The position numbers and the translations under genes are program-made. Of a stretch of DNA of 64,000 nucleotides, positions 26,358-40,224 are shown in pieces. Numbering within the stretch: the stretch's first letter is position 1; each line of letters opens with the position of its first letter. Origin of the DNA: Gymnorhina tibicen (taxonomy: Eukaryota; Chordata; Aves; Passeriformes; Artamidae); assembly GCA_013399875.1 (NCBI GenBank), contig VXAZ01001682.1, positions 434,001-498,000 of the forward strand, given 5' to 3'. The notes below the pieces were generated by a model that saw only the letters and a list, made by a program, of their open reading frames with translations, was not told the origin of the DNA and made no database searches.

Positions 26358-29264
26358 AATGCATTTTTCACTGAAGTTGAAAAACTGTGCTTACTAGAAG
26401 GTTTAGAGATACTCCACTGCCAGCCAGGCTCAGTAAGGCCATCCTGAAGGATCAGTCAAGAAAAGGGATGGCTGCCACTGACAGCTCACAATATTCATTT
26501 GCAAGACAGAAAAGATCAGTGATAAGGGCAGAATACACAAAGAAAGTGAAAAGAATGACAGCAAAGGTCATCACAAACGGGATCTAACCTAGATGGGGGA
26601 AAAAGCAGATGGGAAAGAAGGCGTAGGAGGCTGAGGAAGGAATCGGACAGAGAAATTGGATGCTGAGGATGTGGGGCTAGGAGGGAGATGGTGCAATCAG
26701 TCATTTGACACTGGGCAGAAAAAAATTGCAGTCAGAACTCAGAAAATGTTTATCAATGTCCACTTCAGCTGTGTCTGCAGCTTTTCCAGCTGTCTGGAGA
26801 CTCTGGATGAATCCTCTTGGCATTTTCTCTTGAAGGCAACAAAGTAGAGGAGGGAACAGATAGCACCCGCATTTTATTTTCCCCAGGGCGACAGATACTC
26901 TGTCATGCAATGTTCCAAACCCAGGGGATTCTTGGGAAAGGCACATTATGTCCAGTGAGGTTATCACTGGCATGATACTGGAATAATAAAGTGGGCCCTC
27001 AGACCCGAACTCTGTCCTGAACCATGTGCCTTGAAGATTTCTGAGCACATCTCCTGCTAAGGCTTTTTCTTGCGTGGACATAACACTGCAGAGACCTTTG
27101 CCTGTGCTTGCATGTCAAGAGAAGATATGTGAGAAGCAAAAAAAAGAGCCAGATCTCCACCAGCTCCTCAGTTTTCTGTTGCCAGTCTGCCTTAGGAGAA
27201 TCCTTGTGTGTGCTAGTATCTGAGGGGCATTAAACCTAACACACCTCCCAGCCATTCTCCTGAAAAGATGGTTTTAGGAGGGAAACTTGCTATTTAAATA
27301 GACATTCCTGAGATTAATTTTATGTCTGCAGTGGATTCATGTCTCTACTGCTAAACTATAGTGGAAAAGCATTTTTTGCAAGTGTCTGCAGACGCCTGCC
27401 TGCAAAGCAGAGCTTTGCATAAGCTTAGTAGCTTTTCCCCACCAGCAAAGCAAGCTGTCTGACTGCAGCACGCAGCTTCTGCTGCTTTTAGGACTTAGTG
27501 CCAGTTTAGCTAGACAGTGACTGTTCACACCTCCTCACACCCCCAGGCAATGCTGCTTGGCCAGTGAAAAGCTTGTGGTTAGTGGTGGCCAAGCAGCGTG
27601 AGTGGCTGAGTGGCGCTGGCCCTGGTGCTCCAGTGTGCGCTCCGGGCACTGCCAGGCTCTTCCTGGCTGAACCTGCTCTGAAGTCACATTAAATAACCCA
27701 CAAGAGTTGCAGGTCAAAAGTCTGTGAGAAAATGGTAAAGGATATTTCTGGCCTGCTGAGTCAGTCAACGGAGATGGGAAGGAGGGGCTTGGGACTTTTT
27801 GGTTTTCTCTGAAGATCAGGCCTTGGCAAGGGCAATAATTTCTGGCAGACTGAAAGACCTATTGGGCAGATTGGAAAGTCTTGAAAAAGCCTTTTTTGAG
27901 CAGACTGAAAAGGCAGAAATCTGAGCTCTGAATATGAAGCTGCTTGATACATTCATAAGACCACTTACTATAAATCTCATCCTCTTATCAACTCTATGAA
28001 CAGCAGGGCATATGATTGAATGTTTTTCATATATTGTGAAATAAACTGCTTCCACTTCCTACTGCAGAAAATGTCAGGTGTACAAGATAAAACAGGGGCT
28101 GAGGTACACTTCAGATCGTGGCACCTTCTGCATTTCAAACGTACGCAGCACCATCCCTCCACAAGCTACACAAGATTGAATTCATCACACTTTCCAGCAC
28201 ACTGCTAAGTAAAACAGAAGACTGATATACTACTAATAGTTGAGGCTTCTTATAGCAGCCTCATCTGTTATCACATCCTCCACCATCGTTCAACTTCTAC
28301 TCCCACCTCGCAGTTACTCTGGCCCTCGTACTCTGTTTATCTTGCTCTTCCTCTCCTGACTCCGTGCCTCTTTCCGTGCTTCTCACTGTCCTGGATTCAG
28401 TTTGCCTGCTGATCCCTGATGCCACCAGCTCACATAAATCTCCAGGAAAAATCACTTCTGTCATGATACAAGACGAAAGCTCGGGATGACCTTTGTGGGG
28501 TCCCGGCAGAGGTCCGTGTTCCTGGCTCTGTTCAAGGTGGTGGTATGGCACGGGACAGCTCTTAGCACTCCTCTGGGCCTCAGGGCTTGATTCGCTGTGT
28601 GTCTTGAGGTCTAGAAAATCAAAGTCTGGTTTTGGTGGAAATGACTGGTTTCACTGGCAGTTTGCATGAGCAGAGAATGAGAATGAATGAAAAGACATTT
28701 AGGATTTAGCCCAAAGCATCTATTATGAATGTCATTAAATCCATCCTAGCACAACTTCTGCAGTTAAGGAGTAGGGTAGGAGCTCCAGGCCTGACCTGGA
28801 GCTGGATCTGGGGGATCTGAGGAGAGAGGGAGAATTTAATTCTATGTAAGATCACTATTAACTGACACACTGTCATGATGCTTTAGAGAAGAAAGAGGGG
28901 ATGATTACAGGGAGAGAGCAGGAGCCACAAAATAGCACTTTTATTTTTCAAAACCTTCACATAGCTTGGCAGAACAAATGACAACAGAAGTTAAAACAGC
29001 ACTTTTCAATTTTCCATTCTTTATTTCCACATGATTCTTCTGTGGAACTGCAATTAGGATATTTATTTCCCTGTCTTGTGCTTTTTCAACACAGAATGTC
29101 AAATGGTTCAGTAACAGATAGAAAAGCATGGCTCTTATCTCCATATAAATATAAGAGTGCATCTCTGCAGGACTAAATCCAGGTATTCATGATGCTCATA
29201 ACCACCATTACCCTATTACTCAAATGCCTCGCATTAATGGATTTCTCCTTGCATCACTTGACTG

Positions 29265-29360
29265 AAGAGAAATTCAGTGCTGAATTACTACCCTCATCTT
29301 ACAGACAGGAAACTGCATCTAAGAGAAGCTGCAGCATTGACCGGGTGCTCACAGGAAACC
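29265..29360 (-). mobile_element. Possible MIR core fragment
   Basis: 'actaccctcatcttacagacaggaaactgcatctaagagaagctgcag' matches the antisense MIR core at low identity. No flanking duplication can be recognised at this age. Confidence 0.4.
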
Positions 29361-30596
29361 TGTGCAGATCAGAAACCTCAGTCAAAAGCAATGCAGACAC
29401 AAAGGCCAAACCTGCTCCCTCAAGTACCTGTCCAGCACTTATGGGGACCAGAATTCCCTGAGACTGCTCCCCAGCCAGGCCCACACAAACAAGATTTCAA
29501 ACCACAGTATGATAAACTCAAAGCCAAACCAAAATCTTTAGCTAACAGAAACTGGAGGAAATGGAGCTTCAAAGCTGCTAGCAATGTCATTTACACCTGC
29601 TGGGAATTTGACCCAATCCATTGACCGCATCCAATTACGCAGACAATAAACCACTGAAATTGCCAGATATTATATACCTTTAATGGAAGATCAAAGGAGT
29701 CCTCCAGACTGCAAGATCTTGGGGAATTTCTCTCTGTTGGATTGAGAAGAACAAAGATTTTTAATGTGATGCAAGTATTCTCTTTTTGCAATATTGCTAT
29801 TACTTTTACTAGAAACAAAGGATTTCTTTTGTAAGAAAACATACTCTCATGAGAAATTTCTGATGAAGAAACTTTCCTCCAGCTCTGAATTCCCATCAGA
29901 TACCATTCAGGATCTCCTGGTGAGGATGCTGATTAACAGCAACTTTCCCAGACCCATGTCAGGTCTGGCTAGGGAATGGCAGCACCAGGCCCCAGCTCTC
30001 ATGGTGACTTGCACCTCTCAGCTTTTGGGCAACGGTGTTGACACAGCTCACTGCAGTCAATTTACTTCTTGATAAAGACAAAAAAAAATGGTTTAAAAGA
30101 AAAAAGTATTGGAAAATCTGGCTCTACGATAAGGAACATAAAGCAGAAGTTCATCCACCTTCAAACATAGCCAAGGCTTCTCACAGCCCCATGTCCATCC
30201 AAGTGCTAAATGAACACCAAACAGGGAGTGATTGACACCCCTGCCAAGTCTGTGCACCAAAATTTTGGTGAGTGAGACCTCAGTGAGACCAGTGTGAGAC
30301 CAATGATAAAATTTCTATGTCACAAGTTCACTTAGGGAATTTGGATGATTCCTATAAAGTCCACACACCTCTTACACTGCTAAAGCAAAAGAACTCAGCC
30401 TGTGGAGGAGGAGGTACTTTGGTGCCACAATGGTTTGCAATTGCAGTGCTTTGGTAATTCTGCTGTGCTTCTGGTATCAGAGGGATTGTGTAATCCTGCT
30501 TTTCCTTCTCTCTTAGAAACCTGTTTTCTGCTAACATTGTTGGAAGCCTGTTGTAGCTGTTAGCCTGTCACAATGAAAGTACGGCTTTATTTATTT

Positions 30597-30629
30597 AAAC
30601 AAACAAACAAACAAACAACAAAAAAAAAG
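30597..30629. repeat. (AAAC)n microsatellite with A-rich tail
   Basis: About six AAAC units are followed by AACAAAAAAAA. Confidence 0.92.
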
Positions 30630-32819
30630 ACAGACTGTGTGCCTGCTTCTCTTCCTGCAGGAATTTGATCAAATTTAGCTTTACAAATGCAGAAATAATT
30701 CCATTCAGAAGAGAATCCAGAGATATTTTTGTCTGTATGATATCCAATGCTTTGTTTCAGAACTGCAGGAAACAGAGGCTCCATTTTTCAGCATCGAGAT
30801 TCTTCCTGACTAAAGAAGCACATGGAACCTTTTCACTAAACTTTTCATGTTCTCCCAGCCTGAAGGTTTTTCCAGCCCTCTTTAGCTCCAGGTCATGTCC
30901 TTCTAGTGTCTTGTCAGCTTTCAGATTGTCTCACCTTTTCATTCCTATTTTCCTTTGCATTTGCTCATTATCTCTCTCCTTCATTCTCAGCAATCTAGTC
31001 CTTAGTTAAGGTAAATGTCAACTTTTCTCTCTACTGGCATGAAATGATATTTTAACATTTATGCTCTTGCTTTGCCTCTACTCATAATTAAAATGATCAA
31101 ATTAGCTATTTCATTAAAGTCAATGGCCAGACTGCTAAGAGAGCCCCTTGTTTAGTATAATTTAACATCAGCATACAGTGCAATGTAGGTGCCTAGCACT
31201 TAACATCTGCCAGCTGGAATAGATACCAGTTAGCTCTGAACCTAGCTGAAATAATTTGTCACCACTGAACCAGCAAAGAATGCTTTACACTGGTTACTGC
31301 AATTTAAGTATCTGGGGCGAAGTATTCCAGTGCCGCCATTCAACAATAGTACACAATTTGCCTTAGCTCCTGTTCCAGATGCCTGAATTAATCACAACAG
31401 CTGGCATGAACCAAGATTGCTTTAACCCACCTTCATTCACTCCTGGTCCACATGGTGGCCCCTTGTCTGCTCACAGTGTTGGTTAAAGAGATTCAAGGTA
31501 ATTAATGGAGATCCCACTGTCCATGAAGGGCCAGCACCCAGCACTGCTCTGCCCATGGCCTCCTTTTCCCTGTGAGACCCATCACAGACTCCTAATGCAT
31601 GAGCCGGATAGAGCAGTTCATTTAAAATCTCTTATTGACTCAGTGCCTAGGAGAGATCCATGAGGGTTACAGAGAGGCGCTGAAACATCTGTACTGTAAC
31701 AAGAATGGGTCTGATTAGTGAAACACGTGCCAAAAATTTCCTTGAAGGGCTAGGTTAGCACACAAAGGAGAATAAGGGCTTTGGTATTTAACAGGGCTTT
31801 TTAATCTTTGCCTATGCAGAAATTAATCACTTGATACTGGTGTATTCTTGTTTTTTCAGAAATTAACATCTCAGTACTGATAGCAATAACTGAACTGAGT
31901 GTGTCTTCAGAGGCATTTGGTGTTCTTTCCCAAGCGTGTCACATAAAGGGTAAAACTAATTTTACACCAACAAGTCTGAGTATTAATGACCATTCTGAGG
32001 TCTTGCTGTTCCCCATGTGGGAAAGGGGAGCTGGGACAGAGGGCTGAGAAGTCCTCTGGACAGCTAAACTTGGTGTTCACACTGCCTTCAGGAGGATGGA
32101 AAACTACCACCCCCATGCCCTACAGCAGCATTAGCAAACCCTGTCCCCCAGGGCTCCAGCATCAGCGAGCAGGCAGAGTGCTCTGCACCACTGGTACCAT
32201 TAAAGCCCATAACTCTGTAACTGTATGTCCCCAATGTCTATGCTAACCCAATCTGAAAAATCCTCCTTGGCAATTACAAGCATTGCACTTGTAAACTGGA
32301 CTACTGTAAACCACTCTGAAATGATCCTGCTATCACTTTGCCTGTGCTGCGGCCTATGGAGATTTGCTTCCCCCAGAACGAAGGCACTGCAGTTTCAGTG
32401 GGACGGGGTGGGTTTTTGCTTCTTTGTCTGTGATGTTCTATATAGGAATCTTTTGATGCCATGACAGTATTGGAAACTGCAGAAAGTCAACGATATTTGA
32501 GAGAGGTTCTGTGAGCATTGCATGCACACGCAGTAGTGGCATTGGGGTGAGGGTATTTTGGAGAGGAGAAGAACTTTGCTGCAACAAGAAGCACTACAGA
32601 CATAGAAACTATACTATGTATTAAATATGTCTGTTTACTCTCTTTACTTTTATGTTTTCATGTTCATTTCATCACGATGACATCTGTGCTGATGAATTTT
32701 GCCATTAGGAGCTAGGATAATATCCCAATAATTAATTTTACAAGTAGCTTATTTTCTGACATAATCTTACCCAGGCAGGTATTGCTTCCAATATTTCACA
32801 TTTGCCCTTATTAAAGCCA

Positions 32820-33160
32820 AAGACTTCATTAACTCCTGGTGTGTGCTTATGGAAATGATAGAGACAAATTCTTTCTAGGGGTGCAGAGTGAAAAGGTGAA
32901 AAGCATCAGACACAGGTTGCAGTAAGAGAAAATTCTGCTATTTGCAAGGAAGTATTTTCCACAATATTCCAGCCAAGCACTGGAACAGGCTGTCCAGGCA
33001 GACTTTGACTTCTCCATTCCTAGATATCTTAAACTCTGTTGGAGGGAACCCTCAAGCAAACTGACCTAGCTATGAGATAAGTCTTGCTTAGAACAGGAGT
33101 TTGAAATAGAGGCCTCCAGAGGTACTTCCTAATCTACAGTAATCCCTGATTCTAAGATCT
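32820..33160 (+). mobile_element. Old CR1 LINE 3' region, sense
   Basis: 'ccagccaagcactggaacaggctgtccaggcagactttgac' and 'ggagtttgaaatagaggcctccagaggtacttcctaatcta' correspond to the CR1 ORF2 end and 3'UTR ('...cactggaacaggttgcccag', '...gacctccagaggtcccttcc'). The terminal 'ccctgattctaagatcta' fits the octamer tail. The copy is diverged. Confidence 0.8.
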
Positions 33161-34884
33161 AAGAAAAATATATTGTCCGGAGTGTTCAGGCAAAGAGCAA
33201 TACTATTCATTTTAAATGGCATGGAAGATGGACCTGAAGGCTTCTATACTTGAGTTCATTATTTTCTTCAGCCTTTGAGATGAAGAGTTAGAGGGTTCCT
33301 TGTGAATGATGTCTTTTGGAAAGCAACATGTAATGCACTTCAAACAGCTTAGCCAGCAAAATATAATTGAATCAATCAGCAGACAGACTCAGAATTTGGT
33401 TTTAGAGCTGTTTTTCCAGAAGACTTTACTCTTAGATTTCCTGCCAACCAATGATGGAAAAGAAACAATACACATAACATATGTGTGTAGGCAAAGCTGC
33501 TCGACCTTAGTCAATCATACACTCATAGAAAGGAGTTCATGATAGACACAGTGGCAGAAATTGTTCATCTTCAGCACATTATTTCAGCCATAACCTATTC
33601 ACGGACAATTTGTGAAGAAAAGAAAAAAAAGAGAAAAGTAACAATTATCAGAGAAATTACTGATGGCAATTTACTCTCCCAGAACTGCCTGTTCTATATC
33701 CTCCATTAATGTTACCCTACCTCAGAGCTTGCAGGAAGGAAGGCTGATATATATTAGCCAGGCTACTGCATTAGCTGTCACTCAACAAATGAGGAAATCA
33801 TTGTATTTGCAAACTCTGCAAGCAGATCATTGTAAGCAATCTTCAAGAACCTGCACTTTGACTTCACTCTCATGTAACTGTTGGCGTGTTGGCAAATAGA
33901 ACTGGCACTGTTTAATTTAAAGTTTGATTTATTGTTGCTTTGATGGTGGACACTCATGTTCACCGTTTGTTTTTTTTTAACAGAAAGCTAAACTCTTTGC
34001 TTTTAGCTTAAGTCTGCACAAATATTTATAATGGGATCATTAGGTCATTAAGGCCTAAATAACAACTAAATTCAGACCAAAATTATAAATAAGTTTGGTT
34101 TTGCCTTTTAAAAGCACCTGTTCCACCTAAGCCATGGTTACATAAGGACTTTGCCTCACTCTACCCTCCCCCAAAACTTGATTCTATGATTCTAATGCTG
34201 CCAAAACCCATGAAATTTTACTCCGGGACACATAGGTTGCACTGTGATTTAAAGGTGAGCTGAAAACAGAGTTAAAAAAAGACACTCAATAAAATTCCTT
34301 CATTGGATATATGGATCAGACAAACATCTGGATATGAACTCCTTTCAACTGAATTTACTCGCAGGGTCCTGCTTATTCCTGGGCTTCATTACATTATTGA
34401 ACAGGGATGAGACTACTCACAGTCTGAACATCAGGGTCTTGAATAAGCCTTTTTTAAGATGAGCTCCAAAAACTGCAGCAAAGCACTAATCTGTTGGACT
34501 GTGTCTTCACAATGCTGCCAAGAATTCAGAAGGGCTTGCAGTGCAGTTTTTGAGATTTTCAGCTCTAGCAGAAGTAAGCAGTGCTTGGAGAGCTGATCTG
34601 GTACTCCTGAACTGCATTTCTCGTGAGCGGGTCATCGTTATCCTCTGTTAGCACCTTCTGCTCCACATTCCACATTCAGCCTGTCTCTCTCACAGCTAGA
34701 TCCCTGCACAAGTCCCCTTCTTTTCAGGAGGCAGCAGCTTTTTCAGGTGGGACCCAAATTTTCTTCTGCACGTGATGCCATCCTGGAAATTGGCCAGAAG
34801 AGGATTCCCAAGAAAGAGAAAGAACTGAGTCAGCATGTGCTGACATTTGCCCATTTTCTGTGACTTGTCATCTTGGAATTCCCG

Positions 34885-35450
34885 AGACAGGCATTGTGTG
34901 AATGCATTTCATAGTCCTTAGCATATTTTCTTCTATGAACCTGCCTAATCACTTCTTGAACTCACATAAACTTACAACATCTACAGCATCCCATGGGAAA
35001 AAATTTCACAGCCTGATGATAGATTACAGAAGGGACAGTATCCTCTTGTTTGCTCTGAACCTGCAGCCTGGTAGTTTCATTATTATCCCCTAGTTCTTGT
35101 ATTGAAAGAGGCCATGAAGTAAACTATAATTTTCTCCATACCACTCAGGTTTTAAAAGGCCTCTTTAAAATTCCTCCTCTGCTAGGGAGAAGATTCTTAG
35201 ACTTTTAATCATCCCTCAGAAAGTTATCCCTTGCTGTGTCACCCTTTCTGTGAAATTCAGTTTTACTGTAGCTTTTTGAGATAGATGGAACACAACTCCA
35301 GTCATCAGGATGTGAGCGATGTGGGGTCACACAGGTGCAATGAAGTTCTCTTTTAAGATGTCAGCTCCTTTTTCTGACATCTGATTTGTATTTTTGACCC
35401 CTGTGGAGCAGCACAGTTGTGTTTTCATGCAAAGTATTACTCTAATTTCA
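34885..35450 (-). mobile_element. Ancient CR1/L3-like LINE fragment, antisense
   Basis: 'ttcacagcctgatgatagattacagaagggacagtatcctcttgtttgctctgaacctgc' and 'ccctagttcttgtattgaaagaggccatgaagtaaact' are recognisable reverse-complement text of an old amniote CR1. The downstream portion ('tggaacacaactccagtcatcaggatgtgagcg') continues it. There is no intact coding frame. Confidence 0.72.
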
Positions 35451-35611
35451 AAACTTTGCTTCTAAGTGAAATAAACAACTGCTCTGCGCATGCTCAAACA
35501 TTTCTGTATCTCCACAGGGTAAGCATCTTCTGTCTAAACCCTGCAAACTTTCCTTCACTTAGCTAGCCTAATCCTGACCCAGTGGTTATTCCTGCATGTT
35601 GATCCCCCATA

Positions 35612-35955
35612 ATCATAGAATCATTGAATGGTTTGGGTTAGAAGGGATGTTAAAGATCATCTTATTTCAAACCTCCTGCCATGGGCAGGGACACCTTCCA
35701 CTATCCCGGGTTGCTCAAAGCCCCATCCAGCCTGGCCTTGGAGACTTCCAGGGATGGGGCAGCCACAGCTTCTCTGGGAAACCTGTGCCAGGGCCTCACC
35801 ACCCCCACAGTAAAGAATTTCTTCCTAATCTAAACCTGCCCTCTTTCAGTTTAAAGCCATTCCCCTTGTCCTATCACTGCAGGCCCTTGTCAAAAATCCT
35901 TCTCCAGCTTTTCTATAGGTCCTCTTTAGCTACTGAGGGTGGTAAGTTCTGTCTT
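35612..35955 (-). mobile_element. CR1 LINE 3' end, antisense, young neoavian type
   Basis: It starts AATCATAGAATCATTGAATG, then 'gtttgggttagaagggatgttaaagatcatc', 'ctgccatgggcagggacaccttccactatcc', 'gctcaaagccccatccagcctggccttgg' and 'gaaacctgtgccagggcctcaccaccc'. It is 5'-truncated in the ORF2 end and similar to the copy at 21122-21270 in the opposite orientation. Confidence 0.93.
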
Positions 35956-36250
35956 GTGCCCACAATGGTGGAGGATTTCTGCCTTTTTTGCATCTACAGG
36001 ACTCTGATATATCTGTAGTTAGTGGAACATTTTCTTTGTATAGAAAAATGTGAGACTTTCCAGAGGGGCTTAAAACTTACTGGCATATTATAATGGAAAG
36101 CATGAAGCACCACCTGCAAAACCCACACAGAAATGTTCATCTGTGTGAACCAGAAACTTGCATTATTTCTTTCTACTGAACACCTGTATAAATCAGGTTA
36201 TTGCACACCTTCTATCACGTGGACATACATTTCTGAGAAATGCAAGACCC

Positions 36251-36320
36251 AAAATGAAATGAAATGAAATGAAATGAAATGAAATGAAATGATATTAAAT
36301 TAAATTAAATTAATGAAATA
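36251..36320. repeat. Compound pentanucleotide microsatellite (AAATG)n-(AAATT)n
   Basis: About eight perfect AAATG units are followed after GATATT by three to four AAATT units. The second array differs from the first by one base per unit, as if a G-to-T change had spread. Confidence 0.97.
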
Positions 36321-39031
36321 TGGATTAATTATTCAGTTGCCAGAATTTTGCACAGTACATAACAGAGAGGGCACAGACCAACACCATCCATGAATGAATC
36401 AGAAAAACAGCAGATATGCAAGCTGGTCAACCCAACCAGAAGTGTGACTGGGTCAGGTTTGTTTCTCTGGTTGTCTCCCTGCTCAATGGCAGCAGTGGGA
36501 ATGAAAACATAAGTGAAAATTCAAAAATTCAGAATTTTTGAGAGGAAAAAAACCAACAATAAGGCTACCCAGGCTGAGTGAGCAGGATGGAGCTCTGGAT
36601 GCACTTGAACTGAGCTACACCTTCTGTCATTTTCTTCAGCTGCTCTGTTTAGTTCACTGCCCTGTTTTTTTGTGATATATTGTTAAAAAGAAGATGTGGT
36701 ATCAGCAGTGATGGATTCACTGAACCACAAAGAGGGGTGACCACCTGGGAGCCTCTTCAGTTACATGACAACTATTAATGTGGTATTATTCTGAGCCTTC
36801 TTTAAATGCATGTCACCCCTCTCTTCATAGCATCTCTGAGCCCTTCAGTCTATGGAAAACAATTTTTTTATCACACTATAAAGACAGAATCCTTGAAAGG
36901 TTACAGCTTAAGCTTATTATCCAGGCAGACATTTCAAAGTTTTGCAGAAGTGTGTAACATATAAGACTCACCTAACCTTATAGTCCTATATACAAAACAG
37001 AGTATTGCTTGACCCAGAATGCATCTAAACTGGCAGATCAAAAGCAGAACTAGAATTCTTCCTGATCTCTTTGATTATCTTTGTGTACAGTTCTTCAAAC
37101 CCAATTTACGATGGAGTATACAGAGATTATGACACGGCAGCCATTCTGGATACAATTTTGCCACTGACTGTGGGAAGTGTGGCCATTCTGCAGAGCGCTC
37201 CAGACTAGACCATGCTGGCCCTGGTAGTTCTGTGATCGGGAAATGGGCAAAGTAAATTCTCTAAATGCACATTTTATGAGTTAAAGGATGATTTTTCACC
37301 TAATATTTTTCAATACCTCATTTAGGTCATGATTATGAATAACACTCGGCAGCCATGGACCCCAGTGTCACAGAGATTGCAGACCCTCCTTCTAGATCTT
37401 TCAACAGAAAGGCTTATCTTCTTTCAAAATACCTCAGATCCATAAAGTATTTCTAAATGTGGGCTTTTCTGTCTACATCTGATGAATGGAGAAATGGATT
37501 TGGTGAGCTCAGAGAATACTGGAGGAAAATCTGTGTCTGCCAAACCATTGAGCTGGCAAAGAATTTGCTGAGGACTTCAGCAACCTGCAGCTGGCCAAAG
37601 GCCTTTTATTTATCTAATTTATTGACAACAGTAATATTTTCCTTCTTCAGGCATCAAGCTGAAAGATATCATAATGTACTTGGGCTGTAGCCCTGTGAAA
37701 GCGAGCAAAGATTGGATTTGCTCATCCTATGTCTTCCACAAAACTCTTGACAAGAGTTTTCCACTCTCCCTAAAAGCAAATAGTTCTGGTAGATATAAAT
37801 ACTTGGTTATCTGGTTTAATGTATGCCTGTAAGTTCCTTCATAGGTGATATTGGACATTGTGTCCTTGGAATTTCCACTGGGATCTGACAAGTAAAAGTA
37901 TTGCAGAAATTCTGAATTCTGTGAAATGAGAGTAGCTGGATATTAGCCAGTCAGTCAGAAGAAACTGAAGTCCTGGAAAACACAGGCAAGTATCTCATCC
38001 AACTATTCAGAGAGCTTACTGAAGGCTGAAAGTCTGTGTTCACTTCTCTCTTCTGCCTGAGAAGTAGACTGGAGGTCATGTCTGCTATCCAGAAATGCAC
38101 CTTCATGTCTTCCACCCTTTGAAGGTGAAGGTGAAGGTGAGGGAACAGGTCCACCCATCAGCTCTGTTCTTTGTGCTGTAATTAAAACCAAAAAGATTCA
38201 CTCAGTACAGAGACAAGAATGAAAATGAATCACCATTGAGGGATGAGTGTATTCTACTGGGAGGGAAAGAATTTGAAGCTCCAGCTCTTCTTCAGGCAGC
38301 TGTGTGTTTTATGTATTTGTGTGATGGACACTATATCTCACATCCCAAGGCTTCCCCACTCCAGCACTGCACCAATTACCTGCCAATCAGACTATCAGAT
38401 TAGTACACACACTTTTTTTGGATGCCACCTCTGGTTTCCATAGGAACTGTTTTAAGCCTCATCCTCTCTCTCAATTAGAACTTTTTATAATTTCTCCACC
38501 CTTATGAAATCATTTGTGGTTCCCATGGTAATCACTGAAAATTTGTTATCTCTCAAGTACTGCTTCTTAATCAGAGGCTTCACCAATAGCAATGTCCTGC
38601 TGGAGCAGTAAAAGGCACGAGAAGGTTCTAATCCTCTTTTGGAGTGAGTAGTGTGTCCTTTGCTCATCCTTAAGGCCATGCACCATAAATCCCTCCTGAG
38701 CCTCTTAACTCTGACATCAAGGTTTTGGTCACTGTGGAGTTCACTACATTCACTGAGCGTGCTGCTATGTCCCCGTTTTATTGATTGCAAAGATGATGGG
38801 CACAGACTTGCACTCACTTTGTCCAAGATGTTTCCATAGGTCAGGTTATCTCAACAAAGCTTGTAGGAGAATTCAGATCTCCTTTGCTGAATTTACCTCC
38901 TATCTAATTCCCTTTTCACTGGAGTGCCATGCACTCTCATATAAGGCAGGTGCCCAAAGTCCAAATGCCCCATGTACATTTGTTTCATGTTCAGGTGTTT
39001 AAAACACCATATAGTCAATGCAAACCAAATT

Positions 39032-39066
39032 TTATATATATATACATATATACGCACACACACAGA
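39032..39066. repeat. TA/CA compound microsatellite
   Basis: TATATATATATACATATATACGCACACACACA is a short AT-to-AC dinucleotide tract. Confidence 0.9.
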
Positions 39067-40224
39067 CTACATTTATCACACATTTTATTCACTCTCCTTC
39101 AAGCCTACAGCAATTTCCATGCATGATAATATGTCCTACCACAGTCCCAGACTGAGGTTTTCTTTGACACTAAACACAGAGTTGCAGCTGATCTCAGCCC
39201 ATTTTTTTTAAAAATCAGCCCACAGTGGTCCTCCTCGACAACAGCCCTGCTTGGAGTCCTGCTCTGAGCCTGTTATCAAGGTTCAGAAGCAAGTCCTGTG
39301 GATGGTATCCTCTGGCCTTTCTGACTCAACTCCAGCATTTCAGCAACTTCTATCTTTATCCATCTGTGATGATACCAGACAACTTTCCATCAAATACTGG
39401 TTGTACTTGCCGCTTGCAACTGATTCTGGACTTGTCCCTGCACTGAGTCATAAAAACCAAATTAACTGTGTTTCAAATGTTGGTTTAATATAAATACAGA
39501 TATGTGTGCATATATCTTCTGGATGTACAAGGCATCACTTGATGTGGTAAAATCCCATCCCCATCTGTTCTAGTGAAACCAGGACCTCATCCAGGAGTTT
39601 CAAGTTGAGAGGGGACTACTGTAACCCATTATCATCATTTCCAGCCAGCAAATGCTGCACTGAGTTTCTCCTTCCTCTTTGAGATAAGCAATACTTTTTG
39701 GAAAATAGCCATTCTTGACTGAAAAAAATTAAAGTGAAAGGGCACCATTTTTCCTCTACAGAACTGTCCTAGTAGCTACTTGCTGGAGATTCATTTTTTG
39801 TTTGCAGTAAAATATGCCACATGACACACATCTATCCTACAGGAATTGCTATCTTGTATATCCCTGTGTATTCAATTCCCTTCTGTCCTGCTCCCTCAGC
39901 ACAATACATCATCCCACAGAGACATATCAGATTATTTTTTCTTTTTTTTTTAGGAAGAATCTTATTGTGTACTTCAGTCGTGGAATTTCTTTCTCAAGTG
40001 ACATTAATCTGGCATCTGAGCTGGTGGGATGTGATGTTGGTGTGGCTGTGTGAATATCACCCTGTACTGGAGATTATGTTCGTGGTGAAACCTCGCATCT
40101 GCAAGGGGAAATGTTATCTGCAGCACTGTAAAAGGGTTTGTTGATGGACAAGGTGATAAATAAAAACAACCTCGTGGAGAAATGCTCCATTTTGTTCATC
40201 AGATCAGGTTATCTCCCATACCCA

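Larger units (their letters stand above)
26358..32819. other. 5' flank, essentially unannotated
   Basis: It holds a possible MIR piece (29265) and an (AAAC)n tract (30597). The 126-codon minus-strand frame at 26701-27081 resembles no family I know. Confidence 0.55.
35956..40224. other. 5' flank, microsatellites only
   Basis: It contains the AAATG/AAATT and TA/CA microsatellites and a GGTGAA triplet-like run near 38125. No exon or RNA gene is recognised. Confidence 0.55.

Noticed and set aside
26701..27081. 126-codon minus-strand frame as a possible TRAPPC9 exon
   Set aside because: It does not resemble the TRAPPC9 C-terminus as I recall it.
36251..36320. CRISPR-like or other spaced repeat array
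   Set aside because: Units are contiguous with no spacers, so this is a microsatellite; CRISPR is also not expected in a bird genome.
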